This document shows, one piece after another, positions 25,517 through 33,644 of a stretch of 47,197 nucleotides of DNA. Numbering within the stretch: position 1 is the first letter of the stretch; each line of letters starts with the position of its first letter. The notes under the pieces are model-generated. The model worked only from the letters and a program-made list of their open reading frames with translations, was not told where the DNA came from and did not search any database. The translations under genes were made by a program, and so were the position numbers. Source of the stretch: Bacteroidota bacterium (GTDB lineage: Bacteria; Bacteroidota; Bacteroidia; CAIKAF01); assembly GCA_023432985.1 (NCBI GenBank), contig JAEZEQ010000027.1:1-47197 (forward strand), in the 5' to 3' direction.

Positions 25517-25963
25517 TTACTTTTTTACAGGGGCTTCGCCACCTTCTACGTTAACACCCATACTACGAGCAGTTCCGGCAACCATAGTCATCGCACTCTC
25601 AATAGTAAAACAATTTAAATCCGGCATTTTCTCTTCAGCAATTGCACGAACTTTGTCCCATGTAATGGTCCCTACCTTTTTTCTGTTTGATTCAGCAGAA
25701 CCTACTTTCAGGTTCAAAGCCTCCTTAATCAGAACTCCTGCCGGAGGTGTCTTAACTACAAAGTCGAATGATTTGTCCGAATAAACCGTGATTAAAACGG
25801 GACAAACTTTTCCGGCTTTATCCTGGGTTCTTGCATTAAACTGCTTACAGAACTCCATGATGTTTACACCTTTGGCACCAAGAGCAGGTCCAACCGGCGG
25901 CGATGGGTTCGCTGCGCCTCCCTTAATTTGCAATTTAATCATTGCAGATACTTCCTTGGCCAT
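25517..25963 (-). CDS. rplK: 50S ribosomal protein uL11
   Basis: The 148-residue protein matches uL11, with the proline-rich N-terminal signature GGAANPSPPVGPALG (residues about 15-29) that contacts release factors and thiopeptides, and a C-terminal rRNA-binding domain with TARSMGVNVEG. It sits at the GTPase-associated centre. It follows nusG after 33 nt and precedes rplA after 12 nt within one operon. Confidence 0.98.
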   Translation of the reverse strand: MAKEVSAMIKLQIKGGAANPSPPVGPALGAKGVNIMEFCKQFNARTQDKAGKVCPVLITVYSDKSFDFVVKTPPAGVLIKEALNLKVGSAESNRKKVGTITWDKVRAIAEEKMPDLNCFTIESAMTMVAGTARSMGVNVEGGEAPVKK

Positions 25964-25996
25964 CTATTATTTGTTTTTATGAATTACTAATTTATA

Positions 25997-26548
25997 CTAA
26001 CCTTCTTTTTCTACCTGAAGATAACTCAATTCAACCGGCGTCTTACGACCGAATATCTTAACCATTACCTTCAATTTCTTCTTCTCTTCGTTGATCTCTT
26101 CTATTACCCCACTCAAATTGTTGAAAGGTCCATCGGTTACTTTTACCGACTCACCCACTATAAACGGAATATACACATCTTCTACCGAATCTGCCATCTC
26201 ATCCATTTTTCCTAATATACGGTTCAACTCCGTCTGACGCAAAGGAACCGGATTTCCACCCTTCTCTGCACCTAAAAAGTTTATAACTCCCGTCGTATTC
26301 TTAACAACATGAGGTAACTCACCCGTCAATACACATTCAATCAATATATAACCGGGATATAAAGAACGTTCTTTGCTGATTTTTTTCCCATTTCTTAATT
26401 GATATACCTTTTCTACAGGTACCAAAATCTGGCTTACTAAATCCGCTAAACCGGCACGTCTCACTTCCAAATCGATATAATCGCGCACTTTCTTCTCTTG
26501 CCCGCTTATCGCTCTTACTACATACCACTTCATTACTTTCTCACTCAT
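25997..26548 (-). CDS. nusG: Transcription termination/antitermination protein NusG
   Basis: The 183-residue protein has the NGN domain (MKWYVVRAISGQEKKVRDYI..., SLYPGYILIE) and a C-terminal KOW domain (VGESVKVTDGPFNNLSGVIEEI). It binds the RNA polymerase clamp and, through KOW, couples to Rho or S10. M1 is chosen over M6 because a perfect AAGGAGG lies 8 nt upstream of M1. It is located between secE and rplK, the near-universal position. Confidence 0.97.
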   Translation of the reverse strand: MSEKVMKWYVVRAISGQEKKVRDYIDLEVRRAGLADLVSQILVPVEKVYQLRNGKKISKERSLYPGYILIECVLTGELPHVVKNTTGVINFLGAEKGGNPVPLRQTELNRILGKMDEMADSVEDVYIPFIVGESVKVTDGPFNNLSGVIEEINEEKKKLKVMVKIFGRKTPVELSYLQVEKEG

Positions 26549-26556
26549 CGCCTAAT

Positions 26557-26563
26557 CCTCCTT
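26557..26563 (-). promoter_or_regulatory. Perfect Shine-Dalgarno sequence for nusG
   Basis: On the minus strand AAGGAGG lies 8 nt before the nusG ATG at 26548, in the short gap directly after the secE stop codon. Confidence 0.8.
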
Positions 26564-26564
26564 A

Positions 26565-26762
26565 TTATTGAAACAAATAATTATATACCTGCTCCAACAT
26601 CGCTTTAAATCCTAAGTCCATCACAAATACAATCAATGCGATCAATAATGATGCGATTAATACTATAATCGAACTCGAAGTCAGCTCTGACCAGGTTGGC
26701 CAGCTTACTTTATTCAAAAGCTCATCATAGCTCTCTTTTACATATTGTACTACTTTCGACAT
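26565..26762 (-). CDS. secE: Preprotein translocase subunit SecE
   Basis: This 65-residue single-span protein has the amphipathic helix KESYDELLNKVSWPTWSEL, which contacts SecY, followed by one membrane segment (about residues 30-50). It is the short SecE form typical of this phylum. It is directly upstream of nusG (16-nt gap) and downstream of tRNA-Trp (19 nt). Confidence 0.95.
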   Translation of the reverse strand: MSKVVQYVKESYDELLNKVSWPTWSELTSSSIIVLIASLLIALIVFVMDLGFKAMLEQVYNYLFQ

Positions 26763-26781
26763 GTTGTCTACTTTTTATTTG

Positions 26782-26852
26782 CACGGGCACCAGGATTCGA
26801 ACCTAGATCAACGGTTTTGGAGACCGCTATTCTACCATTGAACTATGCCCGT
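26782..26852 (-). tRNA. tRNA-Trp (CCA)
   Basis: A 71-nt cloverleaf with a 7-bp acceptor stem (ACGGGCA/TGCCCGT), anticodon loop CTCCAAA (anticodon CCA) and the T-arm GGTTCGAATCC. The 3' CCA is not encoded. It lies between tuf and secE, as is conserved in Bacteroidota. Confidence 0.95.
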
Positions 26853-26880
26853 AATTTTAAGAACTTATTTAGGGTAATAA

Positions 26881-26907
26881 AGGTGTACCGCGAGAAGCAG
26901 TACACCT
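26881..26907 (-). other. Hairpin between tuf and tRNA-Trp
   Basis: AGGTGTAC (26881-26888) pairs with GTACACCT (26900-26907) with an 11-nt loop, 25 nt after the tuf stop. On the minus strand it is followed by TTTATTA, a weak U-run, so it may be a partial terminator or a processing site that separates tuf from the downstream operon. Confidence 0.5.
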
Positions 26908-26931
26908 CACCCTTATTTTTTATGCGATCGA

Positions 26932-28119
26932 TTACTTGATGATCTCAATAACCTGACCTGCACCTACGGTACGACCACCTTCACGAATCGCGAAACGAAG
27001 TCCTTTATCCATAGCTACCGGTACAATCAATTTAACCGTAATGGTTACGTTATCACCAGGCATTACCATCTCACGTCCTTCAGGCAATTCAATCTCTCCT
27101 GTTACGTCAGTTGTACGTAAGTAAAACTGTGGACGATATTTGTTGTGGAATGGCGTGTGACGACCACCTTCTTCTTTTTTCAATACATAAACCTCTGCTT
27201 TGAACTCAGTATGCGGAGTGATACTTCCCGGTTTTGCAACAACCATACCACGACGTACATCTTTCTTATCAATACCACGTACCAATAATCCAACGTTGTC
27301 TCCGGCCTCACCTTTGTCCAACAACTTACGGAACATCTCTACTCCTGTACATGTTGTAGTCAATTTCTCATCTTGCATACCGATAATCTCTAATGGATCT
27401 CCTACGTTTACAATTCCTGTCTCAATACGACCTGTAACAACCGTACCACGACCAGTAATGGTAAATACGTCCTCAACAGGCATCAAGAAAGGCTTCTCGA
27501 CATCACGTGGAGGAAGTGGAATGTATGAATCTACAGCTTCCATTAAGCTCATAATGGTCTCAACCCACTTCTCATCACCATTCAATCCACCTAAAGCAGA
27601 TCCTCTGATAACAGGTGTATTATCACCATCAAAGTTATAGAAACTCAATAATTCGCGAATCTCCATTTCTACTAAATCCAACAACTCCGCATCATCAACC
27701 ATATCCACTTTGTTCATGAATACTACGATACGAGGTACACCTACCTGACGTGCAAGAAGGATGTGCTCACGAGTTTGGGGCATAGGTCCATCTGTAGACG
27801 CAACCACCAAAATTGCACCGTCCATCTGAGCTGCACCCGTTACCATGTTCTTAACATAGTCGGCGTGACCCGGACAGTCAACGTGCGCATAGTGACGATT
27901 TGCTGTCTCATACTCAACATGCGATGTGTTGATGGTAATACCACGCTCTTTCTCCTCAGGAGCATTGTCAATTGAATCGAATGAACGCGCTTGTGACAAA
28001 CCTTTGTCTGCCAATACTTTTGTAATCGCCGCGGTTAAGGTAGTCTTACCGTGGTCAACGTGTCCAATTGTACCAATGTTTACGTGTGGTTTGGACCTGT
28101 CAAATTTTTCTTTTGCCAT
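26932..28119 (-). CDS. tuf: Elongation factor Tu
   Basis: The 395-residue GTPase delivers aminoacyl-tRNA to the ribosome. It has the G1 loop GHVDHGKTT (residues about 19-27), the effector region (ERGITINTSHVEY), G3 DCPGHADY, G4 NKVD, G5 SAL (GSALGGLNG), and EF-Tu domains 2 and 3 with the usual C-terminus (GRTVGAGQVIEI). It is the last coding part of the tRNA-tuf unit: tRNA-Thr(GGT) ends 45 nt upstream. The leader is A-rich without an SD. Confidence 0.99.
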   Translation of the reverse strand: MAKEKFDRSKPHVNIGTIGHVDHGKTTLTAAITKVLADKGLSQARSFDSIDNAPEEKERGITINTSHVEYETANRHYAHVDCPGHADYVKNMVTGAAQMDGAILVVASTDGPMPQTREHILLARQVGVPRIVVFMNKVDMVDDAELLDLVEMEIRELLSFYNFDGDNTPVIRGSALGGLNGDEKWVETIMSLMEAVDSYIPLPPRDVEKPFLMPVEDVFTITGRGTVVTGRIETGIVNVGDPLEIIGMQDEKLTTTCTGVEMFRKLLDKGEAGDNVGLLVRGIDKKDVRRGMVVAKPGSITPHTEFKAEVYVLKKEEGGRHTPFHNKYRPQFYLRTTDVTGEIELPEGREMVMPGDNVTITVKLIVPVAMDKGLRFAIREGGRTVGAGQVIEIIK

Positions 28120-28164
28120 TGTTTTGCAATTTTAATAGTTGTTTTTCTTATATCAATAACCTCG

Positions 28165-28236
<72 letters not shown>

Positions 28237-28297
28237 CTGAAACACTTTTAGACGGGATAACCCGCCGAAAGTGGGGCTTTCATCACTGAAAGCTTTG

Positions 28298-28370
28298 AGC
28301 GGAAGACGGGATTCGAACCCGCGACATCTAGCTTGGAAGGCTAGTGCTCTACCAGCTGAGCTACTTCCGC
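28298..28370 (-). tRNA. tRNA-Gly (TCC)
   Basis: A 73-nt cloverleaf: acceptor stem GCGGAAG/CTTCCGC, anticodon loop CTTCCAA (anticodon TCC) and T-arm GGGTTCGAATCCC. CCA is not encoded. It is separated from tRNA-Tyr by only a few bases. Confidence 0.95.
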
Positions 28371-28374
28371 TGGT

Positions 28375-28460
28375 TGGTGGGAGGGACAGGATTCGAACCT
28401 GTGAAGGTATAAACCAGCGGATTTACAGTCCGCCCCAGTTGGCCGCTTTGGTACCCTCCC
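28375..28460 (-). tRNA. tRNA-Tyr (GTA)
   Basis: A class II tRNA with a long variable arm: acceptor GGGAGGG/CCCTCCC, anticodon loop CTGTAAA (anticodon GTA) and T-arm AGGTTCGAATCCT. The discriminator A (28378) is followed by CCA in the DNA (28377-28375), unlike the other tRNAs in the window. Confidence 0.95.
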
Positions 28461-28474
28461 AACATTTATTCTCG

Positions 28475-28547
28475 AGCCGATGAAGGGACTTGAACCCCCG
28501 ACCTATTGATTACAAATCAATTGCTCTACCAACTGAGCTACATCGGC
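28475..28547 (-). tRNA. tRNA-Thr (TGT)
   Basis: A 73-nt cloverleaf: acceptor GCCGATG/CATCGGC, anticodon loop TTTGTAA (anticodon TGT) and T-arm GGGTTCAAGTCCC. It is the first gene of the tRNA-tuf operon. Confidence 0.95.
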
Positions 28548-28568
28548 TTATCCCGTTTAATCGGGCTG

Positions 28569-28598
28569 CAAATGTACAAATTTTATCCTACCTGCAAA
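28569..28598 (-). promoter_or_regulatory. Promoter of the tRNA-tuf operon
   Basis: On the minus strand, -33 TTTG (28598-28595) is followed after 18 bp by -7 TACATTTG (28576-28569). The predicted start lies about 17-20 nt before tRNA-Thr(TGT), with a CCCG/CGGG hairpin (28552-28565) in the leader. Confidence 0.75.
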
Positions 28599-28664
28599 TA
28601 GTAAACTCACTTTTTTCTCTTTTTTTTTCAAAATTATCTGATTCTCAACCCCATTTTTTTTTAC

Positions 28665-30491
28665 TTAACGCATTCTATCCCCTATTTCGTCGCGACTTAT
28701 GGTAACAATTATCGACTTTCCATCCGGACTATTATTCGGATTCTGCGTACTGAATAAATCTGCTAATAACCGCTCCATCTCAACCCTGCTCATCGGAACC
28801 CCGCGACGTAAGGCCATCCGCTTGGCTATCCGGCTTATTATCCGCTCTCTCATCATGTCTTTGTCGGATTTACTATGCTTCCAATTCTCTAACATCTCGT
28901 CAAATAATCCCTTTATATCGCTTATCTCCCCGCCCGCAGGTACACCCCGAACAATTATACTCCCCCCTCCAAATAATTCTACATCAAATCCCAATTCCAC
29001 CCATAAGGGCATTAAAGCCTGAACACCCTCATATTCCCCCGCCTTATACTCTAATACGGTCGGGAACATCTCCTGCTGAACGGATACTTTTTGATGCTGT
29101 ATCCGCTCTTTGTAACGCTCATACAATATCCGATAATGCGCCCTGTGCTGGTCTATGATGACTAATCCCGATTTTAAACTGGTGATTATATAACTGTTTA
29201 GCCACTGAAAGGATGGAGCCCTGTGCTCCTCATATCCACCATCTACAAATGGAACCTCTACACTCCCCTCAAAACTATCGAAGGAACCGGGCTTATAGAT
29301 ACTTTCCCAACCTTCTATGGATTGCTTTGCCTCCTTTTGCCCATAATTTCCCCCATCTTTGCCCGATTGACTCTTCTTCTCCTCGTCAAACGGATTGTAA
29401 CTCGGATTGAACCCCACACCGGGTAAACTCAATTCGGATAAGGGCTTCTGAAACGGCAAATCAAAGCTTACATCCCGCTCAAAATCCATGCTCGGTGCAA
29501 TGTTAAACTTGCCCAATGCCTTTTTTACCGAACTTTGTATTATATGGTAAATGATGCGCTCATCACTGAATTTTACTTCTGTCTTCTGAGGATGTATATT
29601 GATGTCTATCTCCCGGGCATCTACACTCAAAAATAAGAAAAATCCCGGTCGCATATCTTTCTGTATCATGCCCTCAAAGGCACTGTCTACCGCATGCTTT
29701 AAAAATGGACTCCGTATGAATCGCTTGTTGGCAAAGAAAAATTGCTCCCCGGCCGTCTTTCGCGCAAATTCAGGCTTCACTATAAAACCCTCTATTTTTA
29801 TTATGTCGGTCTCTTCGGATACAGGCACCAATCGCTCATTGTAAGACTTCCCGTATAAATCTACTAAACGCTGACGCAAATTGCCCGGCTCTAATTTGTG
29901 AACCAATTGCTCGCCATGAACCAACTCGAATTTTATCTCGGGATGGGCTATGGCTACTCGCTCAAACTCTTCTATTATATGCTTGCTTTCGGTAAAATCG
30001 TTTTTTAAAAACTTCCTCCGTGCAGGCACATTGTAAAACAAACTCTTTATGCTGATTACCGTACCCGGATTCATACTGCAGGCCTCCATGCTCACGATTT
30101 CACTGCCCTCTATGCGAACCAGTGTACCCGAACTCTCTTCCTTGCGACGGGTCTTTAACTCTACTTTCGCAATCGCAGCTATGGACGCTAAAGCCTCGCC
30201 CCTAAATCCCTTGGTCTGTATGTTGAATATATCGTCCGGGTCTTTTATCTTCGATGTCGCATGACGCTCAAAACACAAACGCGCATCCGACTCACTCATG
30301 CCTTTGCCATTGTCTTGTACCATCATCAACGACTTACCGCCGTCTTTGAATACCAATCGAATGGAATCGGCACCCGCATCTATCGCATTTTCTAATAACT
30401 CTTTTACCGCAGCAGCAGGCCGCGATACAACCTCACCCGCAGCAATACGGTTGGCTACCGCATCCGATAAAATCTGAATCTCATTCTCCAA
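28665..30491 (-). CDS. mutL: DNA mismatch repair protein MutL (TTG start)
   Basis: The 608-residue protein has the GHKL ATPase N-terminus: AAGEVVSRP, ELLENAIDAG (the catalytic E), DNGKGM and GFRGEALASI. A linker (about 350-415) and a C-terminal dimerisation domain follow. The endonuclease motif DQHA(X)2E(X)4E is altered to DQHRAHYRILYE, with Tyr in place of the first Glu, and the CPHGRP motif is replaced by SPDGKSI, so nicking activity is unlikely. Translation apparently starts at TTG (30491): in-frame stops lie upstream with no ATG, and a purine-rich AAGGGAG is 9 nt ahead. It is downstream of the DUF3467 gene by 39 nt. Confidence 0.95.
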   Translation of the reverse strand: MENEIQILSDAVANRIAAGEVVSRPAAAVKELLENAIDAGADSIRLVFKDGGKSLMMVQDNGKGMSESDARLCFERHATSKIKDPDDIFNIQTKGFRGEALASIAAIAKVELKTRRKEESSGTLVRIEGSEIVSMEACSMNPGTVISIKSLFYNVPARRKFLKNDFTESKHIIEEFERVAIAHPEIKFELVHGEQLVHKLEPGNLRQRLVDLYGKSYNERLVPVSEETDIIKIEGFIVKPEFARKTAGEQFFFANKRFIRSPFLKHAVDSAFEGMIQKDMRPGFFLFLSVDAREIDINIHPQKTEVKFSDERIIYHIIQSSVKKALGKFNIAPSMDFERDVSFDLPFQKPLSELSLPGVGFNPSYNPFDEEKKSQSGKDGGNYGQKEAKQSIEGWESIYKPGSFDSFEGSVEVPFVDGGYEEHRAPSFQWLNSYIITSLKSGLVIIDQHRAHYRILYERYKERIQHQKVSVQQEMFPTVLEYKAGEYEGVQALMPLWVELGFDVELFGGGSIIVRGVPAGGEISDIKGLFDEMLENWKHSKSDKDMMRERIISRIAKRMALRRGVPMSRVEMERLLADLFSTQNPNNSPDGKSIIVTISRDEIGDRMR

Positions 30492-30530
30492 TGCAATCTT
30501 CTCCCTTGCTTTTTCCCTTTTTCCTTATTT

Positions 30531-30848
30531 TTATGCCATGCCTACCGGTCCGCCAAAATTCATCGGTATGCCCGGAGGTGCGTCGTTGATGTCTGTTATC
30601 TCTCCATGCTGAGCCTCAAAACGCGCAATGTTCTCCTGCATTATATGCATCAGTTTCTTGGCATGCTGTGGTGTCAATATTATGCGACTCTTTACTTTCC
30701 CTTTGGGAATACCCGGCATGATTTTTATAAAATCTAAGATGAACTCCGCATTGCTATGTGATACTATGGCCAAATTGCTATATATACCCTCCGCCACTTC
30801 TTCGGTCAACTCAATGTTGATCTGCTGCTCTTGATGTTTGTCTGACAT
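30531..30848 (-). CDS. DUF3467 domain-containing protein
   Basis: This 105-residue protein (from MSDKHQEQQINIELTEEVAEGIYSN) matches the DUF3467 family, a small conserved protein of unknown function in Bacteroidota and some archaea. The core SNLAIVSHSNAEFILDFIKIMPG and the following VKSRIILTPQHAKKL are intact. A longer version from 30872 would overlap the -7 promoter, so the start at 30848 is used. It is followed by mutL after 39 nt and is probably cotranscribed, though no functional link is known. Confidence 0.85.
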   Translation of the reverse strand: MSDKHQEQQINIELTEEVAEGIYSNLAIVSHSNAEFILDFIKIMPGIPKGKVKSRIILTPQHAKKLMHIMQENIARFEAQHGEITDINDAPPGIPMNFGGPVGMA

Positions 30849-30869
30849 ATCTGCTTCTTTTTCTTCGTA

Positions 30870-30877
30870 CAAAGATA
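30870..30877 (-). promoter_or_regulatory. -7 promoter element for DUF3467-mutL
   Basis: Minus-strand TATCTTTG is a perfect -7 box, 21 nt upstream of the ATG at 30848. It rules out the longer start at 30872. Confidence 0.6.
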
Positions 30878-30910
30878 TACATTTGTTTTTTTATCTCTTT
30901 TCGCTTTTAT

Positions 30911-30918
30911 TAATTTTG
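30911..30918 (+). promoter_or_regulatory. -7 promoter element for the nif3-like gene
   Basis: TAATTTTG is a perfect -7 box ending only 4 nt before the ATG at 30923, so the mRNA would be leaderless or nearly so. A TTTG (30882-30885) lies 25 bp upstream, at the long end of the allowed spacing. Confidence 0.55.
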
Positions 30919-30922
30919 ACGC

Positions 30923-32023
30923 ATGACGATTTCTTCTATAATTCATTGCCTGCACAATTGGGCTAATCCAAGCCTTCAGGAATCTTACGATAATGCCGGA
31001 CTAATCTGTGGTAACCCCAATCAACAGGTAACACGCATTTTGGTCTGCCTCGACGCCACTGAGGCCGTTGTAGATGAAGCTATTCGCAAAAATGCCGAAC
31101 TCATCGTTGCACACCACCCCATTGTGTTTAAAGGTTTGAAACGATTTACCGGAAATTCTTATGTCGAAAAAACGCTAATCAAAGCAATTAAAAATGATAT
31201 CGCAATTTTTGCTATTCATACCAATCTCGATAATATCGAAAGCGGAGTAAATGCCGAAATCGCCAATAGATTAGGTATTGTCAATCCCCGAATCCTTAGT
31301 CCCAAAAATCAACTCCTCTATAAATTGGCCGTTTTTGTGCCTAAACAAAATGCCGATAATCTCGCCAATGCCATGTTCCTCGCCGGAGCCGGACGTATCG
31401 GAAATTATGACCGTGCTTCCTTCAGGTCGGAAGGTATAGGCAGCTTCAGACCCGGACCTAAGGCTAATCCACACCTGGGAAAAGTAGGAACTACTGAATA
31501 TGTGGAGGAATTGAAACTGGAAATGCTGGTCGAAAAACACCTGCTGAATTCCGTTATCAACGCCATGATCCAAAATCACCCCTATGAAGAAGTTGCATAT
31601 GATTACTGGGAACTGGAAAATGCGCATGCCCAAATCGGAAGCGGAATGATAGGCGAACTACCCTCCGAAATGCCACTGCTTTCTTTTTTGACTTTGCTCA
31701 AAGAAAAATTTAATCTCCAAATGGCAAAATATACAGGCAATCCCAATAAAATGGTGAAAAAAGTGGCCTTCTGCGGTGGCAGCGGCTCCTTCCTTATTCC
31801 CTACGCTCTGAAACAAAATGCCGATTTATTTCTGTCTGCCGACTTCAAATACCACGAATTCTTCGACGCCGAAGATAAAATGACTATCGTGGATATGGGA
31901 CATTACGAAAGCGAACAGTTTACGGTCGACTTAATTATGCGAAAATTGCAAGCCCAATGCGATGGAATCGAAATTCTGCCTACTGAGATGAATACAAATC
32001 CCGTTTCTTATTTTTTAGGATGA
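30923..32023 (+). CDS. Nif3-like dinuclear metal centre protein
   Basis: The 366-residue protein has the two-part Nif3/YqfO layout: an N-terminal half with the metal ligands in AELIVAHHPIVFKG and IHTNLD, a central inserted domain (about residues 125-230, YqfO-type) and a C-terminal half with ADLFLSADFKYHEF and HYESEQF. The family forms hexamers with a dinuclear metal site; its activity is poorly defined and GTP cyclohydrolase I type 2 annotations are doubtful. Its stop overlaps the PqiA-like start (ATGA), so the two are translationally coupled. Confidence 0.9.
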   Translation: MTISSIIHCLHNWANPSLQESYDNAGLICGNPNQQVTRILVCLDATEAVVDEAIRKNAELIVAHHPIVFKGLKRFTGNSYVEKTLIKAIKNDIAIFAIHTNLDNIESGVNAEIANRLGIVNPRILSPKNQLLYKLAVFVPKQNADNLANAMFLAGAGRIGNYDRASFRSEGIGSFRPGPKANPHLGKVGTTEYVEELKLEMLVEKHLLNSVINAMIQNHPYEEVAYDYWELENAHAQIGSGMIGELPSEMPLLSFLTLLKEKFNLQMAKYTGNPNKMVKKVAFCGGSGSFLIPYALKQNADLFLSADFKYHEFFDAEDKMTIVDMGHYESEQFTVDLIMRKLQAQCDGIEILPTEMNTNPVSYFLG

Positions 32024-32532
32024 TTTCTTTCCCACGCACCCATATTCCGGCCTTAATCACCCTGCTCCTCTCCCTGGGCTTTATGATCCCGGGATGGATT
32101 TTGCCTTTTATGCATGTACGCGCCGAGGTGAATATGCTGTTTTTCAATTCCGAAATATGGAACGAAACCCGAAGCATCTTCGGAACTATTTCTGATTTGT
32201 ATGAAGGCCATTTCTTTTTGGCTGCATCGCTCCTCCTATTTTTTGGTATTTGTATCCCCATTGCCAAAAATATTGCACTGCTTTTTCTGATTTTCTCGAA
32301 TAAAAATTATCCACGCTTACTTTTCCTGATAAACCAACTTAATAAATGGGCTATGGCCGACGTTTTTGCCATAAGTATTCTTATTTCTTTTCTTGTTTTT
32401 AAATCTATGTCCTCTGCCGATCTGGCTTTTCAGGTCGAACTAAAATCCGGGTTTTATTGCTTTGTGGCCTATGTTATTTGTGGAGGCATTGCGAGCGGAC
32501 TTCTACCGAAAAGTCCATCCGATAAGTCCTGA
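32020..32532 (+). CDS. Paraquat-inducible protein A-like membrane protein
   Basis: This 170-residue protein has four membrane helices (about residues 10-30, 65-95, 105-125 and 145-165). The segment GWILPFMHVRAEV and the later FFGICIPIAKNIALLF match the PqiA/YebS core. In proteobacteria PqiA works with an MCE protein in lipid transport between membranes; no MCE or PqiB gene is adjacent here, so its role is open. It is coupled to the nif3-like gene by a 4-nt overlap. Confidence 0.75.
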   Translation: MISFPRTHIPALITLLLSLGFMIPGWILPFMHVRAEVNMLFFNSEIWNETRSIFGTISDLYEGHFFLAASLLLFFGICIPIAKNIALLFLIFSNKNYPRLLFLINQLNKWAMADVFAISILISFLVFKSMSSADLAFQVELKSGFYCFVAYVICGGIASGLLPKSPSDKS

Positions 32533-32564
32533 TTTTTATCGGCATTTTTCTAATTTTTAATATG

Positions 32565-32572
32565 TATTTTTG
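32565..32572 (+). promoter_or_regulatory. -7 promoter element for the TPR lipoprotein gene
   Basis: TATTTTTG matches TAnnTTTG and ends 5 nt before the ATG at 32578, implying a nearly leaderless transcript. Confidence 0.5.
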
Positions 32573-32577
32573 TCCTG

Positions 32578-33588
32578 ATGAATCGATTTATTTTAATATT
32601 GAGCGGACTCCTACTGGGTCTGATGACTTGGAATGCTTGCGGAAATAAAACTAAGCCCGAAATAAAAACAGGCATTAATGATACCCTGACCGGATTGCAT
32701 AATCTCGACTTATTGATCGAAGAAAATCCCAATGATCCCGAAAATTATTTCGCAAGAGCCCAATATCATTTTCAGGCCGAAAACCCCATGTCTGCTGTCG
32801 CCGATTGCCAAAAAGCCATTTCGCTCGATAGCACGAAAGCCAATTATTATATTTTATTGGGCGACCTGAATTTTATTCTTCGGAAAATGGAGGAAACTAA
32901 AATCTGCTTTAAAAAAGCAATCGACCTCGAACCGGATAATGTGGAAGCGCTTATGAAATTTGGGGAATTTAAACTCTACTTACAAGATTATGATTCTATG
33001 TTCCTATTCGTAAACAGAGCCCTCAGAAACGATCAGTATAATAGTAAAGGTTATTTTCTGAAAGGTATTGCTTATGCCGAAATGGGCGATACCAATTCAG
33101 CCGTATCCAGCCTTCAAACTTGTGTAGAAATTGATCCCGAATATTTTAATGCCTATATGCTACTGGGTACAATTTTTACGGCAAAAAGAAATCCGGTGAG
33201 TATTTCGTATTACCAAAATGCCATAGATATTAATCCCACTAAACCCGAAGCTTATTACGGATTGGCCTATTATTTCCAGGAAAATGGGAATCCACGAGGG
33301 GCCATTAATACCTACCAATCTATGCTAAAGGTCTCTCCCGATAATCCTTCTGCTCTGCACAATATTGGCTATGTCTATTTGTTCGAACTAAATGAAAAGG
33401 ATAGCGCCATTATCTATTTCGACAAAGCGATTCGCAAGGATGTAAGATACCTCAATGCCATTTATCACAGAGGCTATGCATACGAATTGAAAGGAAATAA
33501 AGTGGCAGCAAAAACAGATTATGAAGCCGTATTGCGTATGGACGAAAATTACCGCCTTGCTCAATCCGGACTTAAGCGGGTGAAATAA
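32578..33588 (+). CDS. TPR-repeat lipoprotein
   Basis: This 336-residue protein has a lipoprotein-type signal (MNRFILILSGLLLGLMTWNAC; C21 is the likely lipidated residue, with a loose lipobox as often seen in Bacteroidota). About seven to eight tetratricopeptide repeats follow, with recurring A-x-x-DP or DP/NP turns and alanine/tyrosine spacing (residues about 50-330). TPR lipoproteins usually scaffold protein complexes in the periplasm or at the outer membrane. The partner cannot be read from the sequence. Another TPR-like membrane protein follows. Confidence 0.85.
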   Translation: MNRFILILSGLLLGLMTWNACGNKTKPEIKTGINDTLTGLHNLDLLIEENPNDPENYFARAQYHFQAENPMSAVADCQKAISLDSTKANYYILLGDLNFILRKMEETKICFKKAIDLEPDNVEALMKFGEFKLYLQDYDSMFLFVNRALRNDQYNSKGYFLKGIAYAEMGDTNSAVSSLQTCVEIDPEYFNAYMLLGTIFTAKRNPVSISYYQNAIDINPTKPEAYYGLAYYFQENGNPRGAINTYQSMLKVSPDNPSALHNIGYVYLFELNEKDSAIIYFDKAIRKDVRYLNAIYHRGYAYELKGNKVAAKTDYEAVLRMDENYRLAQSGLKRVK

Positions 33589-33619
33589 TAAATTTTTTCC
33601 GAAATCGCTCCTTTCGCCT

Positions 33620-33627
33620 TATCTTTG
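33620..33627 (+). promoter_or_regulatory. -7 promoter element for the gene at 33645
   Basis: TATCTTTG is a perfect -7 box, 17 nt before the ATG at 33645. Confidence 0.55.
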
Positions 33628-33644
33628 CACCATATTTACAAATT

